DNA from: Nitrospira sp.
Lineage (GTDB): Bacteria; Nitrospirota; Nitrospiria; Nitrospirales; Nitrospiraceae
Direction of reading: 5' to 3'
DNA length: 64,000 bases
NCBI GenBank assembly: GCA_024330965.1
Contig: JANDJL010000002.1
Location: forward strand, 1-64,000
The stretch's first letter is position 1, and the number at the start of each line of letters is the position of its first letter. Both the position numbers and the translations under genes were made by a program. The notes beneath the pieces are model-generated. The model saw nothing but the letters and a program-made list of their open reading frames with translations, was not told the DNA's origin and made no database searches. Positions 41,803 through 51,099 of the stretch are shown piece by piece.

Positions 41803-44113
41803 GACCTTCCCTCCTCGCCGTCACGGCTGAAAAGGCAAGACAACACAGCGACCCGCTGGCGGCGGTGAGACCGATCGCATGGAGGGCCGGCGTCTTCGAG
41901 AAGGCCAGCACGCCGAAAACCAGCATGGTGGTGCCACTGCACACGAGCAACCCGAAGCTTGTTCTGAGCCGTTCTTCTCCCGTACACTCCGGCCGATTGA
42001 GAAACAGCGCATAATCCAGCCCCAGCCCGACCACGAGCAGAAACGTCGCCACATGAAAGAGCGAGAGCGGCTCGCCCAATCCTCGCAACACCGCCGCCAC
42101 CACCAGAAGCGCGCAGAGGACTGGCGTCAATACACGGACGACCAGCACTGCCGACCGTAATCCGACGGCCAACACCACCGCAATCGCGGCCATGCCCCAG
42201 CCGAGCAACTGCGCCGTTCGATCGCGATAGGCCGTCATGATTCGGTTCGACTCTTCCTTGAGATCCAGATACCTGACCGACTCATCGCCCCATTGCTCAA
42301 CATGCCCGGCCAACGAGGTACGATCTCCGACGCCGTTCAACGGCGCGACAGCCATCCATCGTCCTCCTTGCGGGAACAGCAGCGACTCCAGCTTGATTCC
42401 CAGCATCGTTCCCGCAAACACTTCGGGACCGATCGGTTCGTCGCGTCGAGCCGCCTCGACGGCTTCCACAAACGGCTCGAACAGACCGGGAGTGAAGGGC
42501 AATCCCTCAAGGGCCGCCTTCAGATTCCGCTCGAGGGTCGGCCGATCAGGCAACGCACGTTGCCGAGCCAGTTGTGTCCGCCGGCTGGGAACATAGCGGG
42601 AGACGATGTCGTACCCCTTGACCAGGCCGTGCGCACGCAGACCTTCCAACCGCTCCGTCACGGCCTCCGCCTTCTCCAGTAGATCTTCGATTGTCGCCTC
42701 TTCAATGACCAACAGATCCCGCACGTCCGGAGCACCCAGCTCTTTCCGCAATTGCTGATCGAGCTGTTTTTTCTCCTCCGGCAACGGACTGAGGCGCCCC
42801 ACGTCCTGCTCCCACATGGGCGTATCAGACCACACCAAGACCGCCACCGCAAGGATAAGCACAACCGCTGCCGGAACCAGCCCTTTTGACAATCGATCAA
42901 GCCACCCTTGCACAGGTGTTCGAATCTCGATCGGAACAAACCCGGTACCGATGCAGGCCGGCACGACCCACCTGGTCGCGAGGGCGCCGGTGATCAGCCC
43001 CACGATCGCCAAGAGGCCCAATTGGGCCAACGCCTGATAGCCGGACAACAACAGCGATGAAAATCCGATCACGGTCGTCAGCATGCCCAACCGCATGGTC
43101 GGCCAGATCGCCTGCACGGTCGATGACGGGGATTCACGGCCCGTCAGATGGCTGAACAGATGAATCGGATAGTCATCTACGACCCCCAACAAGATCACCC
43201 CGAATCCCAACGTAATCCCGTGGACGAACCCGAACCAGTGGTTGACCGCAATCACACCGGCCACGATACCGGTGGAAATAGGAATCAACGTCAACAGCAC
43301 CAGCACCAGAGATCGATAGCTGACAAAGAGAAGCGAGACGACCAGCCCGGACGCGACGGCGGTCAACCGCCACGCTTCGGCCTCGATCGACCGCTGAGCC
43401 TCGACCGCAAAGACGCTGGGGCCGCTCATGCGCAATTGCGCCGCAGAGCCGATCTTTTTTACCGCCTCGCCGAACGACGCTCGGATCGCTCGATGAAGCG
43501 ATTCCTGCTCGTCCACGTCGAACCCGCTCCCGCGGGCCTCGACGAGCAAGAGGGCTCGCGCACGGTCTGGCGACATCCACACGCCTCCATAGGTTGACGG
43601 CCCTTCTCCCATGGACCACGATCGCAGAAGATTCCATGTTTCGCCCGTCGGATCGGTCGGAATCGACTCCTTTATCACGGCTCCCAGCGGAGAGCGAAGA
43701 TCATGCAGCCTCTGTTCAAGAGCGGCGCGAAGAGACGATTCGGAAAACGTGTCCTCGGTCACCGTCGGGCTAAGCAGATAGCGGAATTCGCTCAGCAACG
43801 CCAATTCCTTCTTCGACCGGACCTCCGTGCCGTTGGCAACCATGCCGATACGTTCATCGGTACGAAGGGACTCCGCCAACGACCGGCTGAGTCCGGCCAA
43901 TTCGGCCGGCGACGCGCCTTCCACCGCCAGCAAGATGAGCCGGCCCGACAATCCCTTGCGCACCTGCGACAACAATATCCGCTGGGTCTCCGTCGCCCCT
44001 TCGGGCAAGAGGTCGCTCAGATCGTTGCGGACGGAGAGTTTCTCAGCTCCATACCAAATTCCGTAGAGCATGAAGGCCAACCAGAAAGCCGGAACCAAGC
44101 GACGCGCGCTCAT
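41792..44113 (-). CDS. MMPL/RND-superfamily exporter
   Basis: A 773-residue membrane protein with two repeats of one helix, a large periplasmic loop and five helices. The first repeat includes EAWRLTAVASGLVVSLLFVS and the HGITLGFGVILLGVVDDYPI relay helix; the second has VLAVGLRSAVLVVRVLTPVL and FLLVVGLGLDYALFLNRPE. Such MMPL proteins in aryl-polyene clusters move lipidated products across the inner membrane. The start is the ATG at 44113, in a 4-base overlap with the LolA-like gene. Confidence 0.88.
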   Translation of the reverse strand: MSARRLVPAFWLAFMLYGIWYGAEKLSVRNDLSDLLPEGATETQRILLSQVRKGLSGRLILLAVEGASPAELAGLSRSLAESLRTDERIGMVANGTEVRSKKELALLSEFRYLLSPTVTEDTFSESSLRAALEQRLHDLRSPLGAVIKESIPTDPTGETWNLLRSWSMGEGPSTYGGVWMSPDRARALLLVEARGSGFDVDEQESLHRAIRASFGEAVKKIGSAAQLRMSGPSVFAVEAQRSIEAEAWRLTAVASGLVVSLLFVSYRSLVLVLLTLIPISTGIVAGVIAVNHWFGFVHGITLGFGVILLGVVDDYPIHLFSHLTGRESPSSTVQAIWPTMRLGMLTTVIGFSSLLLSGYQALAQLGLLAIVGLITGALATRWVVPACIGTGFVPIEIRTPVQGWLDRLSKGLVPAAVVLILAVAVLVWSDTPMWEQDVGRLSPLPEEKKQLDQQLRKELGAPDVRDLLVIEEATIEDLLEKAEAVTERLEGLRAHGLVKGYDIVSRYVPSRRTQLARQRALPDRPTLERNLKAALEGLPFTPGLFEPFVEAVEAARRDEPIGPEVFAGTMLGIKLESLLFPQGGRWMAVAPLNGVGDRTSLAGHVEQWGDESVRYLDLKEESNRIMTAYRDRTAQLLGWGMAAIAVVLAVGLRSAVLVVRVLTPVLCALLVVAAVLRGLGEPLSLFHVATFLLVVGLGLDYALFLNRPECTGEERLRTSFGLLVCSGTTMLVFGVLAFSKTPALHAIGLTAASGSLCCLAFSAVTARREGHAV

Positions 44114-44730
44114 GGCCCTGGTCCCGGCAACAACGTCATCACCGACCGGTCGCCGTCCGCGGTCCGGACCGTCATTACGTTGATGCGGCCTTCCGAACCG
44201 GACAGTTCGATGAAATCGACCGGCACGCCTCCGGCCTGGCTGCGGGGACGCACTCGCAAGACCCACCGGCGCCTCGTTCCCTCAAGAGCGGTCTCGTATT
44301 CCCGCGTCAGCCGCGCCACGTCCCCGTCCAGGACGGCCCGAAACGTATCGACGAACCACCGCAGGCCCGGATACTCGTCCAGCGAAATGGTTTTGGTCAT
44401 GTTCCGCCGTTCGCTCTCGATCGTCACGAAGTCGCCCTCGATCACGTACCGCTCCCGATAGGGCTCCCGCACGTCCTTCTCCAACCTCGACGGAGGAGTG
44501 AAACGCAAAACTCCCCGCGTGATCAGTGGTTTCGTCAAGAGCGACGAATACGTGGCCTCTTCAAACGACACGCTGGGCTCCCGGCTTTCTTTCACGGAGG
44601 TCACCACCTGCTCGATGGTCCACGCCATCTCCGATCGATCATCGGCCAATCCATGAACAGCGACGCCGACCACGCTCCAGATCAACGGCACCGCCCATGC
44701 AGATGCCGCTCGACTAGTGTGCCTCATCAT
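44110..44730 (-). CDS. LolA-related periplasmic carrier protein
   Basis: About 206 residues. The signal sequence is WAVPLIWSVVGVAVHGLAD. The mature part has the LolA-like elements WTIEQVVTSVKESREPSVSF (with EEATYSSLLTKPLITRGVLRF after it), VIEGDFVTIESERRNMTKTI and FIELSGSEGRINVMTVRTADG. In aryl-polyene loci such proteins are thought to carry the lipid product to the outer membrane. The ATG at 44730 overlaps the end of the acyltransferase gene, and the stop overlaps the MMPL start. Confidence 0.82.
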   Translation of the reverse strand: MMRHTSRAASAWAVPLIWSVVGVAVHGLADDRSEMAWTIEQVVTSVKESREPSVSFEEATYSSLLTKPLITRGVLRFTPPSRLEKDVREPYRERYVIEGDFVTIESERRNMTKTISLDEYPGLRWFVDTFRAVLDGDVARLTREYETALEGTRRRWVLRVRPRSQAGGVPVDFIELSGSEGRINVMTVRTADGDRSVMTLLPGPGP

Positions 44731-45613
44731 CCCAAAATTCATAAAAATTGAACCAGTTGTCCGGCGCGAGTCGGCATGCTTCCTCAAGACGGCCGGCATA
44801 GCGTTGAATGTCCCGCTGTAAAACGGCTTCCTGTAGATCGTGAGGCGCGTGGACCCCGTCGCTGAACGACTCAAAGTACACGTCGTAGCGGTTTCCTCCT
44901 CTATACAATCCGAAAAAGAGCACCACCGGCACACCCAGGAGAGAGGCCAATCGCAACGCCCCCGTAGGAAAGCGGGCCTTGTGTCCAAAGAACGGACACT
45001 CCATCGTCTGTTCGCGGCTGGTTGCACGATCCCCCATCATGCCGACAATGCCACCCCGCTCCAAGCATTCCTTCACCTGCAACATCGCTTCTACTCCTCC
45101 CGCCTGAATCACTGTCGCCGCCACGGTCGGGTTGAGTGTCTCCGTCAGATCACGCATCAACGGCGCGTTGTGTTCATCCATAACAACCATCACATCGAGT
45201 TGCCTCCCTAAGAGGCCCACCGCACGAACGACTTCGAAACTGCCGAGATGGGCTCCCAACAAAATACAGCCGCACCCCTTGGCCAGCCCGTGCTCCAACG
45301 CCTCCAACCCGTGAAACCGGATGTCGAAAAGGTCGAACCGGCATCGGAGAAAATACACACGGTCGAGAATCGTCGCCGCGAAGGCGTAATAGTGGCGCAG
45401 CAGATCAGCCCAACCGGCCGGACAGCCGATCGCTCGCTCACGAAAACGCGCGATCGCCCGGTGAGCCGTCCAGGACGCAAACAGAAAGTAAACGCAAATC
45501 GGATAGAGCAACGCGCGCGCGGCCGGTCGCCCCAGCGTCAGCGCCGCTCCCATCATAACCCGAAGTCCGAGGCGACTTCCCCGCTCACGCTGTTGCCGCC
45601 ACGCGAGACTCAC
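44714..45613 (-). CDS. Lysophospholipid/LpxL-like acyltransferase
   Basis: About 299 residues. The HLGSFE catalytic box (H-x4-E) is in CGCILLGAHLGSFEVVRAVG, followed by VGMMGDRATSREQTMECPFF and FPTGALRLASLLGVPVV, typical of the LpxL/HtrB family. It probably acylates the pigment onto glycerol or a lipid. The start is a GTG whose codon overlaps the dehydratase stop (GTGA). The N-terminus begins SLAWRQQRERGSRLGLR. Confidence 0.85.
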   Translation of the reverse strand: MSLAWRQQRERGSRLGLRVMMGAALTLGRPAARALLYPICVYFLFASWTAHRAIARFRERAIGCPAGWADLLRHYYAFAATILDRVYFLRCRFDLFDIRFHGLEALEHGLAKGCGCILLGAHLGSFEVVRAVGLLGRQLDVMVVMDEHNAPLMRDLTETLNPTVAATVIQAGGVEAMLQVKECLERGGIVGMMGDRATSREQTMECPFFGHKARFPTGALRLASLLGVPVVLFFGLYRGGNRYDVYFESFSDGVHAPHDLQEAVLQRDIQRYAGRLEEACRLAPDNWFNFYEFWDDEAH

Positions 45614-45936
45614 GGATGTTCCGCCAACGACGATTCGGCCGAAAACTCGACGGCACCCGACGCCACCAGTCGCCCTCCGACACGGCATACAAACGAAACC
45701 TGTTCAGGAGCCGTCCGAGCCACCTCGATAGCGAGAGGCTCACCAGGCTTGAGCGGCGAAGCAAATTTCACGACCGACACTCCGGCCACCGTCTTCAAGG
45801 CCGGCTCGGCGCTCCGAATCGTTTCCAACACCTCGCAAAGCACCAGCACCCCCGGCACGATCGGCCGGCCGGGGAAATGTCCTGCGATCGCCGGATGGTC
45901 AAGCCCGATCGAAACGGTTCGCTCATACTTCACCAT
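45610..45936 (-). CDS. FabZ-like hotdog dehydratase (ApeI-like)
   Basis: A 108-residue small hotdog protein. GLDHPAIAGHFPGRPIVPGVLVLCE is the FabZ/FabA signature with its catalytic His. The short length fits ApeI-like dehydratases of aryl-polyene clusters. It overlaps the AMP ligase gene by 14 bases and the acyltransferase gene by 4. Confidence 0.85.
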   Translation of the reverse strand: MVKYERTVSIGLDHPAIAGHFPGRPIVPGVLVLCEVLETIRSAEPALKTVAGVSVVKFASPLKPGEPLAIEVARTAPEQVSFVCRVGGRLVASGAVEFSAESSLAEHP

Positions 45937-47275
45937 CGTGCTGTTCCCTCCACCGCCGAATCATGTCCTCCACAGCCTCACGGGGCAACTTGCCCGTTTC
46001 ATTCCGCGGCAGCTTCGGCACACAGACCAGCGGACGCGGCAAGAATACCGGATCAATATGCGCCCGCAAGTCACGCAGAATCTCCTCGCCGCTTTTCCCC
46101 GGTGCCACGACGAAGGCCATCAAGCGTGTCACCAGACCCGTTTCCCCATCGGGCAAAACGAAGACCCCATCGTGCACCCCCTCGATCTGCAATAATTTCG
46201 CGCTCAAATCGCCGAGTGACGCCCGATACCCAGCTACATTGACCTGATCGGCCTTGCGCCCATGGACGACAAAATCGCCATTCGGCAAAAGAGACAGGTG
46301 ATCCGGCACAGGAACCGGCCCGGGAAGGTATGGTGCTTTCACCACATAGGCTGTTCCTTCTTGATCGACTCGCACACCGTCCAACGGTTTCCACTCATCG
46401 CCGGCAATTGTCCGTCGCTCGGCAACACTCCCGGCTTCGGCGAATCCGAAAATCTCGTGGACCTCCGATCGAAATTGCCGTTCGGCTTGTCTGGCCAGCT
46501 CCACAGTCAGCGGAGCCGTAGCCGAGAGGACGAGACCTCCTGTTGGCACAGCAACTCCGTCGGCAACACAGGCACGCAGATGAAGCGGCGTGGTCACGAG
46601 CAGCCATCGGTCCGGCACATCCATCAAGACACTTCGGACATCGGCTGGAAACAGCGGACGTCCCGCGTACATCGACAGTCCGTAAGTGATCGGCAACATT
46701 ACGGAGGCTTCAAGTCCGAACATGTGCTGATGCGGCACGGTCGCCGCCACCGTCACGCGATCTCTCTCCTTGATGCCAAGTCTTGACCCGGTCGCCCGCG
46801 CCACGGCCGTCAAGGCGCCCCACGTTTTCCGATTCGGCACCGGGTTTCCTGTGGTGCCAGACGTAAATGCAACGGCCACAACTTGGTCCAAGGGGATTCG
46901 TGGAACGACCGCCGGCAGCGACACGGGAGACGGCGCTTGCTGAATTTGTACGGAGATCGACTCAATTTCTTCGCGTTGCTCATCTCGATCGGTCAGCGCG
47001 TAACTTCCGGGAAAGTCGTCGGCAATGCGACGGAGGGCATAAGGCGCCCGGCTGTACGGCAGCAAGGTGATCTGCCGCCGCATGATCGCCGCGGCAAACC
47101 CCACCAAAAACTCATAACGACTGGCGGCAAGATTGAGCACGGTCGGGCAATCGGGCAAGAGATCGGCCAGGGAAGAGACGTCGCTCAAAAACTGAGCAAC
47201 GGTGCGAGGAGTCCCTTGTCCCCGCGCGATGATGTCGTCAGGCTGATAAGGACCGATCAAGGATGTTGCGCGCAT
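45923..47275 (-). CDS. AMP-dependent acyl/aryl ligase
   Basis: About 450 residues of the ANL superfamily. The P-loop-like VAVAFTSGTTGNPVPNRKTW is present, FGFAEAGSVAERR gives the A5 motif, HGRKADQVNVAGYRASLGDL the A8 hinge, and LPRNETGKLPREAVEDMIR the A10 lysine. In the pathway it would load a hydroxybenzoate (made by the chorismatase) onto the acyl carrier protein. The ATG at 47275 is preferred; a TTG at 47287 is possible. The ACP gene stops just before. Confidence 0.88.
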   Translation of the reverse strand: MRATSLIGPYQPDDIIARGQGTPRTVAQFLSDVSSLADLLPDCPTVLNLAASRYEFLVGFAAAIMRRQITLLPYSRAPYALRRIADDFPGSYALTDRDEQREEIESISVQIQQAPSPVSLPAVVPRIPLDQVVAVAFTSGTTGNPVPNRKTWGALTAVARATGSRLGIKERDRVTVAATVPHQHMFGLEASVMLPITYGLSMYAGRPLFPADVRSVLMDVPDRWLLVTTPLHLRACVADGVAVPTGGLVLSATAPLTVELARQAERQFRSEVHEIFGFAEAGSVAERRTIAGDEWKPLDGVRVDQEGTAYVVKAPYLPGPVPVPDHLSLLPNGDFVVHGRKADQVNVAGYRASLGDLSAKLLQIEGVHDGVFVLPDGETGLVTRLMAFVVAPGKSGEEILRDLRAHIDPVFLPRPLVCVPKLPRNETGKLPREAVEDMIRRWREQHDGEV

Positions 47276-47287
47276 GGCCGGCGCCAA

Positions 47288-47566
47288 TCACTTCGTGCGG
47301 TTTTTCTCGATGGCCTTGGCCAGCGCCCGCAAGGAAGAAAAGATGGCCTTGATCTCCGGATCGCTCGACTTGAGTTGATACCCATACGTTTGTGAAATGG
47401 CGAGCGAAAGCTCGAGCGCGTCGATCGAATCGAGTCCCAACCCCTCGCCGAACAAGGGCGCCTCTGGTTCAATGGACATCGGATGGATCTTGAGCTTGAG
47501 CGTCCGCACGATCAGCTCGGCAAGCTCTTGTTCGATCGACGAAAGACCGGACTGATCTTGTCCCAT
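47288..47566 (-). CDS. Acyl carrier protein
   Basis: A 92-residue phosphopantetheine-binding protein. Ser 47 in GEGLGLDSIDALELSLAIS is the attachment site. The four-helix pattern and acidic helix II are typical. It is the only carrier protein visible in the locus; other aryl-polyene clusters often have two. It stands between the methyltransferase and AMP ligase genes. Confidence 0.92.
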   Translation of the reverse strand: MGQDQSGLSSIEQELAELIVRTLKLKIHPMSIEPEAPLFGEGLGLDSIDALELSLAISQTYGYQLKSSDPEIKAIFSSLRALAKAIEKNRTK

Positions 47567-47583
47567 CCCACCACCCTACGCTA

Positions 47584-48363
47584 TCACTTCACCGCGCGAT
47601 AGTCGCACAAGAGCCCGCTGAACCATTCTGTCACTCGGCAGTCGTCGAAACCGGACTCCTTCAACGTTTCGACAATCGTAGAGGGGGGCACACAGTGCTC
47701 CGTCGTGTCCCACCAATAGGCCATCAACCGTTTCAGCTCTCGATTGCCGGTTCCAGCGGCAAACGCCGTTCCCAGCACGTCCCTGATATACCATCGCAAC
47801 AACCGATACAAGACCATGGACCGAGGACGCGAAATTTCCAACAACAGAACGATCCCGCCCGGCTTCAAAACACGCCAATACTCCGCAAAGGCCGCTCTGA
47901 GATCCGACACATGCCGAAGCGCATAGCCCATGCTGAGAAAATCGAAGGTGTCGTCGCGAAACGGAAGCTGTTCCCCCACTGCTTGGATCAAGCACCGACA
48001 GCCCACTTGCTGCGCCTCGTGCAACATACCGATACTGGGATCAAGGCCAATTACGAACCCAGCGGGACCGATGAGCTCGAGGGCACACTGCCCCATTAAA
48101 CCAGGCCCGCACGCGACGTCCAGCACTCGCATGCCCGGCTTCAGCCCCGCCAGTTGCAGCGCCTTCTTTCGATACCACAGGCCTGATCCAAAACCGGTCG
48201 CCTTATCGATGTTCCGATACTGAGAAGCCGTCCTGTCAAACAGGTCATTCAGAAACTGCTGTCTCTGCTCCGGCTTTTCATAATACGAACGTAACAGCGG
48301 ATGGGGCGCGACGGGTCGATTGTCCAGACTCCGTTGACTTTGCGGATCGGCGGATCGAATCAT
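47584..48363 (-). CDS. Class I SAM methyltransferase (UbiE-like)
   Basis: A 259-residue methyltransferase. The SAM motif is MRVLDVACGPGLMGQCALEL, followed by FVIGLDPSIGMLHEAQQVG and the post-III EYWRVLKPGGIVLLLEISRP. It is 17 bases before the ACP gene and probably heads the operon. It may O-methylate the aromatic ring of the pigment, as in many aryl polyenes, but a ubiquinone/menaquinone-like C-methylation is not excluded. Confidence 0.85.
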   Translation of the reverse strand: MIRSADPQSQRSLDNRPVAPHPLLRSYYEKPEQRQQFLNDLFDRTASQYRNIDKATGFGSGLWYRKKALQLAGLKPGMRVLDVACGPGLMGQCALELIGPAGFVIGLDPSIGMLHEAQQVGCRCLIQAVGEQLPFRDDTFDFLSMGYALRHVSDLRAAFAEYWRVLKPGGIVLLLEISRPRSMVLYRLLRWYIRDVLGTAFAAGTGNRELKRLMAYWWDTTEHCVPPSTIVETLKESGFDDCRVTEWFSGLLCDYRAVK

Positions 48364-48441
48364 ACGAGAAGCCTTACCCTCTGTTTTTCACACTTGTAGC
48401 AAGACGTTTCGCCGCTGGGCAAGAGAAAGCTCTCCTTGCCT

Positions 48442-50409
48442 TCAGAAAAACGCGTGGATCGCAAACACCACGTCGTCGTCACGATCGCGATGGCTGTACT
48501 CGACCCTGGCGGCCCAATCGCGAGCCACCGTATAGCGCGAACCGATGTGCCAACGAATATCATCAGACCGATCGCCGAGCGGGAAGCGCAGATAGGAACC
48601 CGATGCCGTGAGTTTCCAGCGATCTGTCACATCGGCCAATAGGCCCATTGTGACACCTCCTCCCACCCGATGAAAATCCCGGTAAGCGGGGCTGACATTC
48701 GCCTCACCCTCGGCGAACAGGTACAGGACTTCCCGTTTGAACAGCATCGTCGACTCGACAGCCCCGCCGCCCCCTCCCCCGAACACTCCACTACTGCACA
48801 ACCGGCAGCCGTCGTGCCGGACCGTCTGCATGCCTACGTTCACCCGCCACGAGGGGGCGCGAAAGAGATCGTCGATCGGAGAAAGCGACACGATATTGAT
48901 CAACGTGGCCCGTTCAACCCTCGTCCGCTCGGATCGATTGTAATGCCGCACCGTCACCCCGAGCGCTTCGATCTGAGCATCCGGCGTGTACCCTTCTTCA
49001 GGGTCGAGCAGATCGTGATACAGCGCCCGAATCGACGCTTCCTCAAAGGTATCCTGATTCCGCCAGCCTCCTCCCATCGTCACGCGCGTCGTCCCGTGTC
49101 CTGCGTCCGGACGTTTCGTATAGGGAGGAACCTCCACATCCGGCGATGGAATGGGCAATCGGCTCCGCTCGATCAGGATGCGCCTGTTGCGCTCCTTATA
49201 GACGGCCGTATCGGGATCGTCGCTCTCACTTTTGTAACGCAAATAATCCGATACCACATCCAACACCAACGCCCTCCTTGGCATCGGCAGGGCCGCGAAG
49301 GCGGATTCTTCGCTGGTGGCCGGCTCGTCGATCAGTTGCCTGACCATCTTAGATTCATCGGCCGTAAGCAGAGCCCGTTTCCGTTTGACGATCGTGCTCC
49401 GGGAAGGTCGATAGGTTGTGTCCTTGACCAACCCCGGATAGCCCACGACTGCCCGCACCGTGTCGGCAGGGATCGTCCAGAAACGGAACCGATCCCGCAG
49501 ACGCAACTCAGGATTCGCATACTCCAGGAGCGACAAAATGTGATAGGAGCAATTTTCCTTGAAAAAAAAGTAATCGAAATAGGCGTTGCCCATCTCCCAC
49601 GCGTGCATGAGCAGCCGATCGAGCTGAGCGGGAGAGAGATTGAGCCGATACTCCCACATGTCGCGGTTCTCGATGTCCCGGTACGTCTGAACCTTCAGGT
49701 AATAGGGCGGGGTGGAAAAAAATCCCTTGTAGCCTCCGAAGATGCCCAGAAAGGCAAACTCCAACCCTGCGTCCGGCGGCACGTCGGCGGCATAGTCGAT
49801 GGTATAGGCCAACAGCCTGGTCTGTTCCGTCTGACCCTGCTGATCGATGCGTAAGAAGGTATGGCCGAACATGGAAGCCGGATTGTTCAAGAACGCCGCG
49901 GGGAAGATCAGACTGACACCTGCTGGATTCAGTTCGGCCCGCCAACGGTTGTATCGCTCACAGGCCAGCGGTGGAAGTCGTTGCTCATCGAACCCCAACC
50001 GTTCCTTGAGCCAATGGTACCGGGCCATGAATGCGCATTGAGCCGGCTGCTTCGAGCGGCCGACCGGATCGGGGGAGAACAACTGCCGGATCGTCGCTTC
50101 CAATTCGGCCTGGGGATCATATTTGCCGCGAGGAGATAAAAAAAATCCTTCATCGTCCTCCTCGCTGATCACTCGCCCCAGCCAATCCGTTCCATAATGA
50201 AGCAACAGGTGCCATTCCCGTTCATCCGCCAACCGAGACCGAGCAGCCTGTTCAATGAGTTCCCGTTGATAATCTTCCGGATCATCCGCCTGGACCATGG
50301 CGGGCCACGCCGCAAGCACCACCAGGAAGATATAGAGGACAGCAGTCACTGCATCAGGGAAGAACCATGATGGGACTTCCATCCGACGATGGAAGTCCCA
50401 TTGCAGCAT
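48442..50409 (-). CDS. DUF4105 protein with outer-membrane-like C-terminus
   Basis: A 646-655 residue protein. The N-terminal signal (AVLYIFLVVLAAWPAMVQA) is followed by the DUF4105 domain: SMFGHTFLRIDQQG, then FFKENCSYHILSLLEYANP. After residue 430 come alternating amphipathic strands and a terminal Phe (VVFAIHAFF), typical of outer-membrane beta-barrels. The conserved His/Cys pattern of DUF4105 suggests a papain-like fold, unproven. The start is ambiguous: ATG at 50409 or 50382; the latter lies in a hairpin. It is paired with the DUF3015 gene. Confidence 0.78.
   Translation of the reverse strand: MLQWDFHRRMEVPSWFFPDAVTAVLYIFLVVLAAWPAMVQADDPEDYQRELIEQAARSRLADEREWHLLLHYGTDWLGRVISEEDDEGFFLSPRGKYDPQAELEATIRQLFSPDPVGRSKQPAQCAFMARYHWLKERLGFDEQRLPPLACERYNRWRAELNPAGVSLIFPAAFLNNPASMFGHTFLRIDQQGQTEQTRLLAYTIDYAADVPPDAGLEFAFLGIFGGYKGFFSTPPYYLKVQTYRDIENRDMWEYRLNLSPAQLDRLLMHAWEMGNAYFDYFFFKENCSYHILSLLEYANPELRLRDRFRFWTIPADTVRAVVGYPGLVKDTTYRPSRSTIVKRKRALLTADESKMVRQLIDEPATSEESAFAALPMPRRALVLDVVSDYLRYKSESDDPDTAVYKERNRRILIERSRLPIPSPDVEVPPYTKRPDAGHGTTRVTMGGGWRNQDTFEEASIRALYHDLLDPEEGYTPDAQIEALGVTVRHYNRSERTRVERATLINIVSLSPIDDLFRAPSWRVNVGMQTVRHDGCRLCSSGVFGGGGGGAVESTMLFKREVLYLFAEGEANVSPAYRDFHRVGGGVTMGLLADVTDRWKLTASGSYLRFPLGDRSDDIRWHIGSRYTVARDWAARVEYSHRDRDDDVVFAIHAFF
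50370..50401 (-). other. 14-bp hairpin covering the DUF4105 start region
   Basis: ATGGGACTTCCATC and its exact reverse complement flank a 4-base loop. The hairpin contains the ATG at 50382. No T-run follows on either strand, so it is not an obvious intrinsic terminator. It could mask the downstream start codon or stabilise the message end of the DUF3015 gene. Confidence 0.6.
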
Positions 50410-50411
50410 GG

Positions 50412-50924
50412 TTAGTTCAGTGCGATGTGCGACAGAGCAGGATCAACGGCAATACCTTCGTTCAATGCCTTGACCATAGAAGCCGGAGACAAATCTCCGG
50501 AAGAGGCCAGCGCGGCATAACGACCCTGGGCCATCGTGAAGAACGCCTCGTGCTGCTGCTGCGGAACCCCCAGCAGGGTTGCCATCGACGCCAAGTGTTC
50601 GCCTCGCCCCTGGGCCATCTCTTGAGCCAGGGCATCAGCGTTCAACTCGGCGAACATAGTGGCTTTTTGCTCAGCCCACCATCGGCCGTCATCCGTGCAT
50701 CCCATGGTCCCGGTGGAAATCCCAAAGGTCTGCGTACCGAATGAACCGTTGGTTGTCGCCATCAAGATTTGCGCCCCTTTGGTCTTTGCGTGTGGATAAT
50801 TTTGCCAGGCAATCTTGCCCAACCCGCAGCCAGGCCCCGTATCCGGCGTGCCGGCGGCCAACGCGATTCCGCCTTGCACCACCATCGCCAGCCCGATGAC
50901 CACAACCATGCTCAATTTTCTCAT
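50412..50924 (-). CDS. DUF3015 exported protein
   Basis: About 170 residues from the ATG at 50924 (AAGGAGGATTCGA before it). The signal peptide ends QGGIALAAG. The mature part has GPGCGLGKIAWQNY, then QILMATTNGSFGTQTFGIST and GTMGCTDD, the signature of DUF3015. The C-terminus is helical. It is a periplasmic protein of unknown role. It ends 2 bases before the DUF4105 reading frame, so the two are probably functionally linked. Confidence 0.88.
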   Translation of the reverse strand: MRKLSMVVVIGLAMVVQGGIALAAGTPDTGPGCGLGKIAWQNYPHAKTKGAQILMATTNGSFGTQTFGISTGTMGCTDDGRWWAEQKATMFAELNADALAQEMAQGRGEHLASMATLLGVPQQQHEAFFTMAQGRYAALASSGDLSPASMVKALNEGIAVDPALSHIALN

Positions 50925-51099
50925 TCGAATCCTCCTTGGTGAGAGTGAGAAGCCCTGTCGGTCATACCCCTCGGCGATTATAGACGAATCGCATCCGAGA
51001 GCCACGTTTTTTTTCCCTTAGCCAACCGTCCTTATAGAGATAGAGCCATCTTACTAGGAGAATGCCAACCGTCATCGCTCGGTCCCGCCTATGAGCCGT

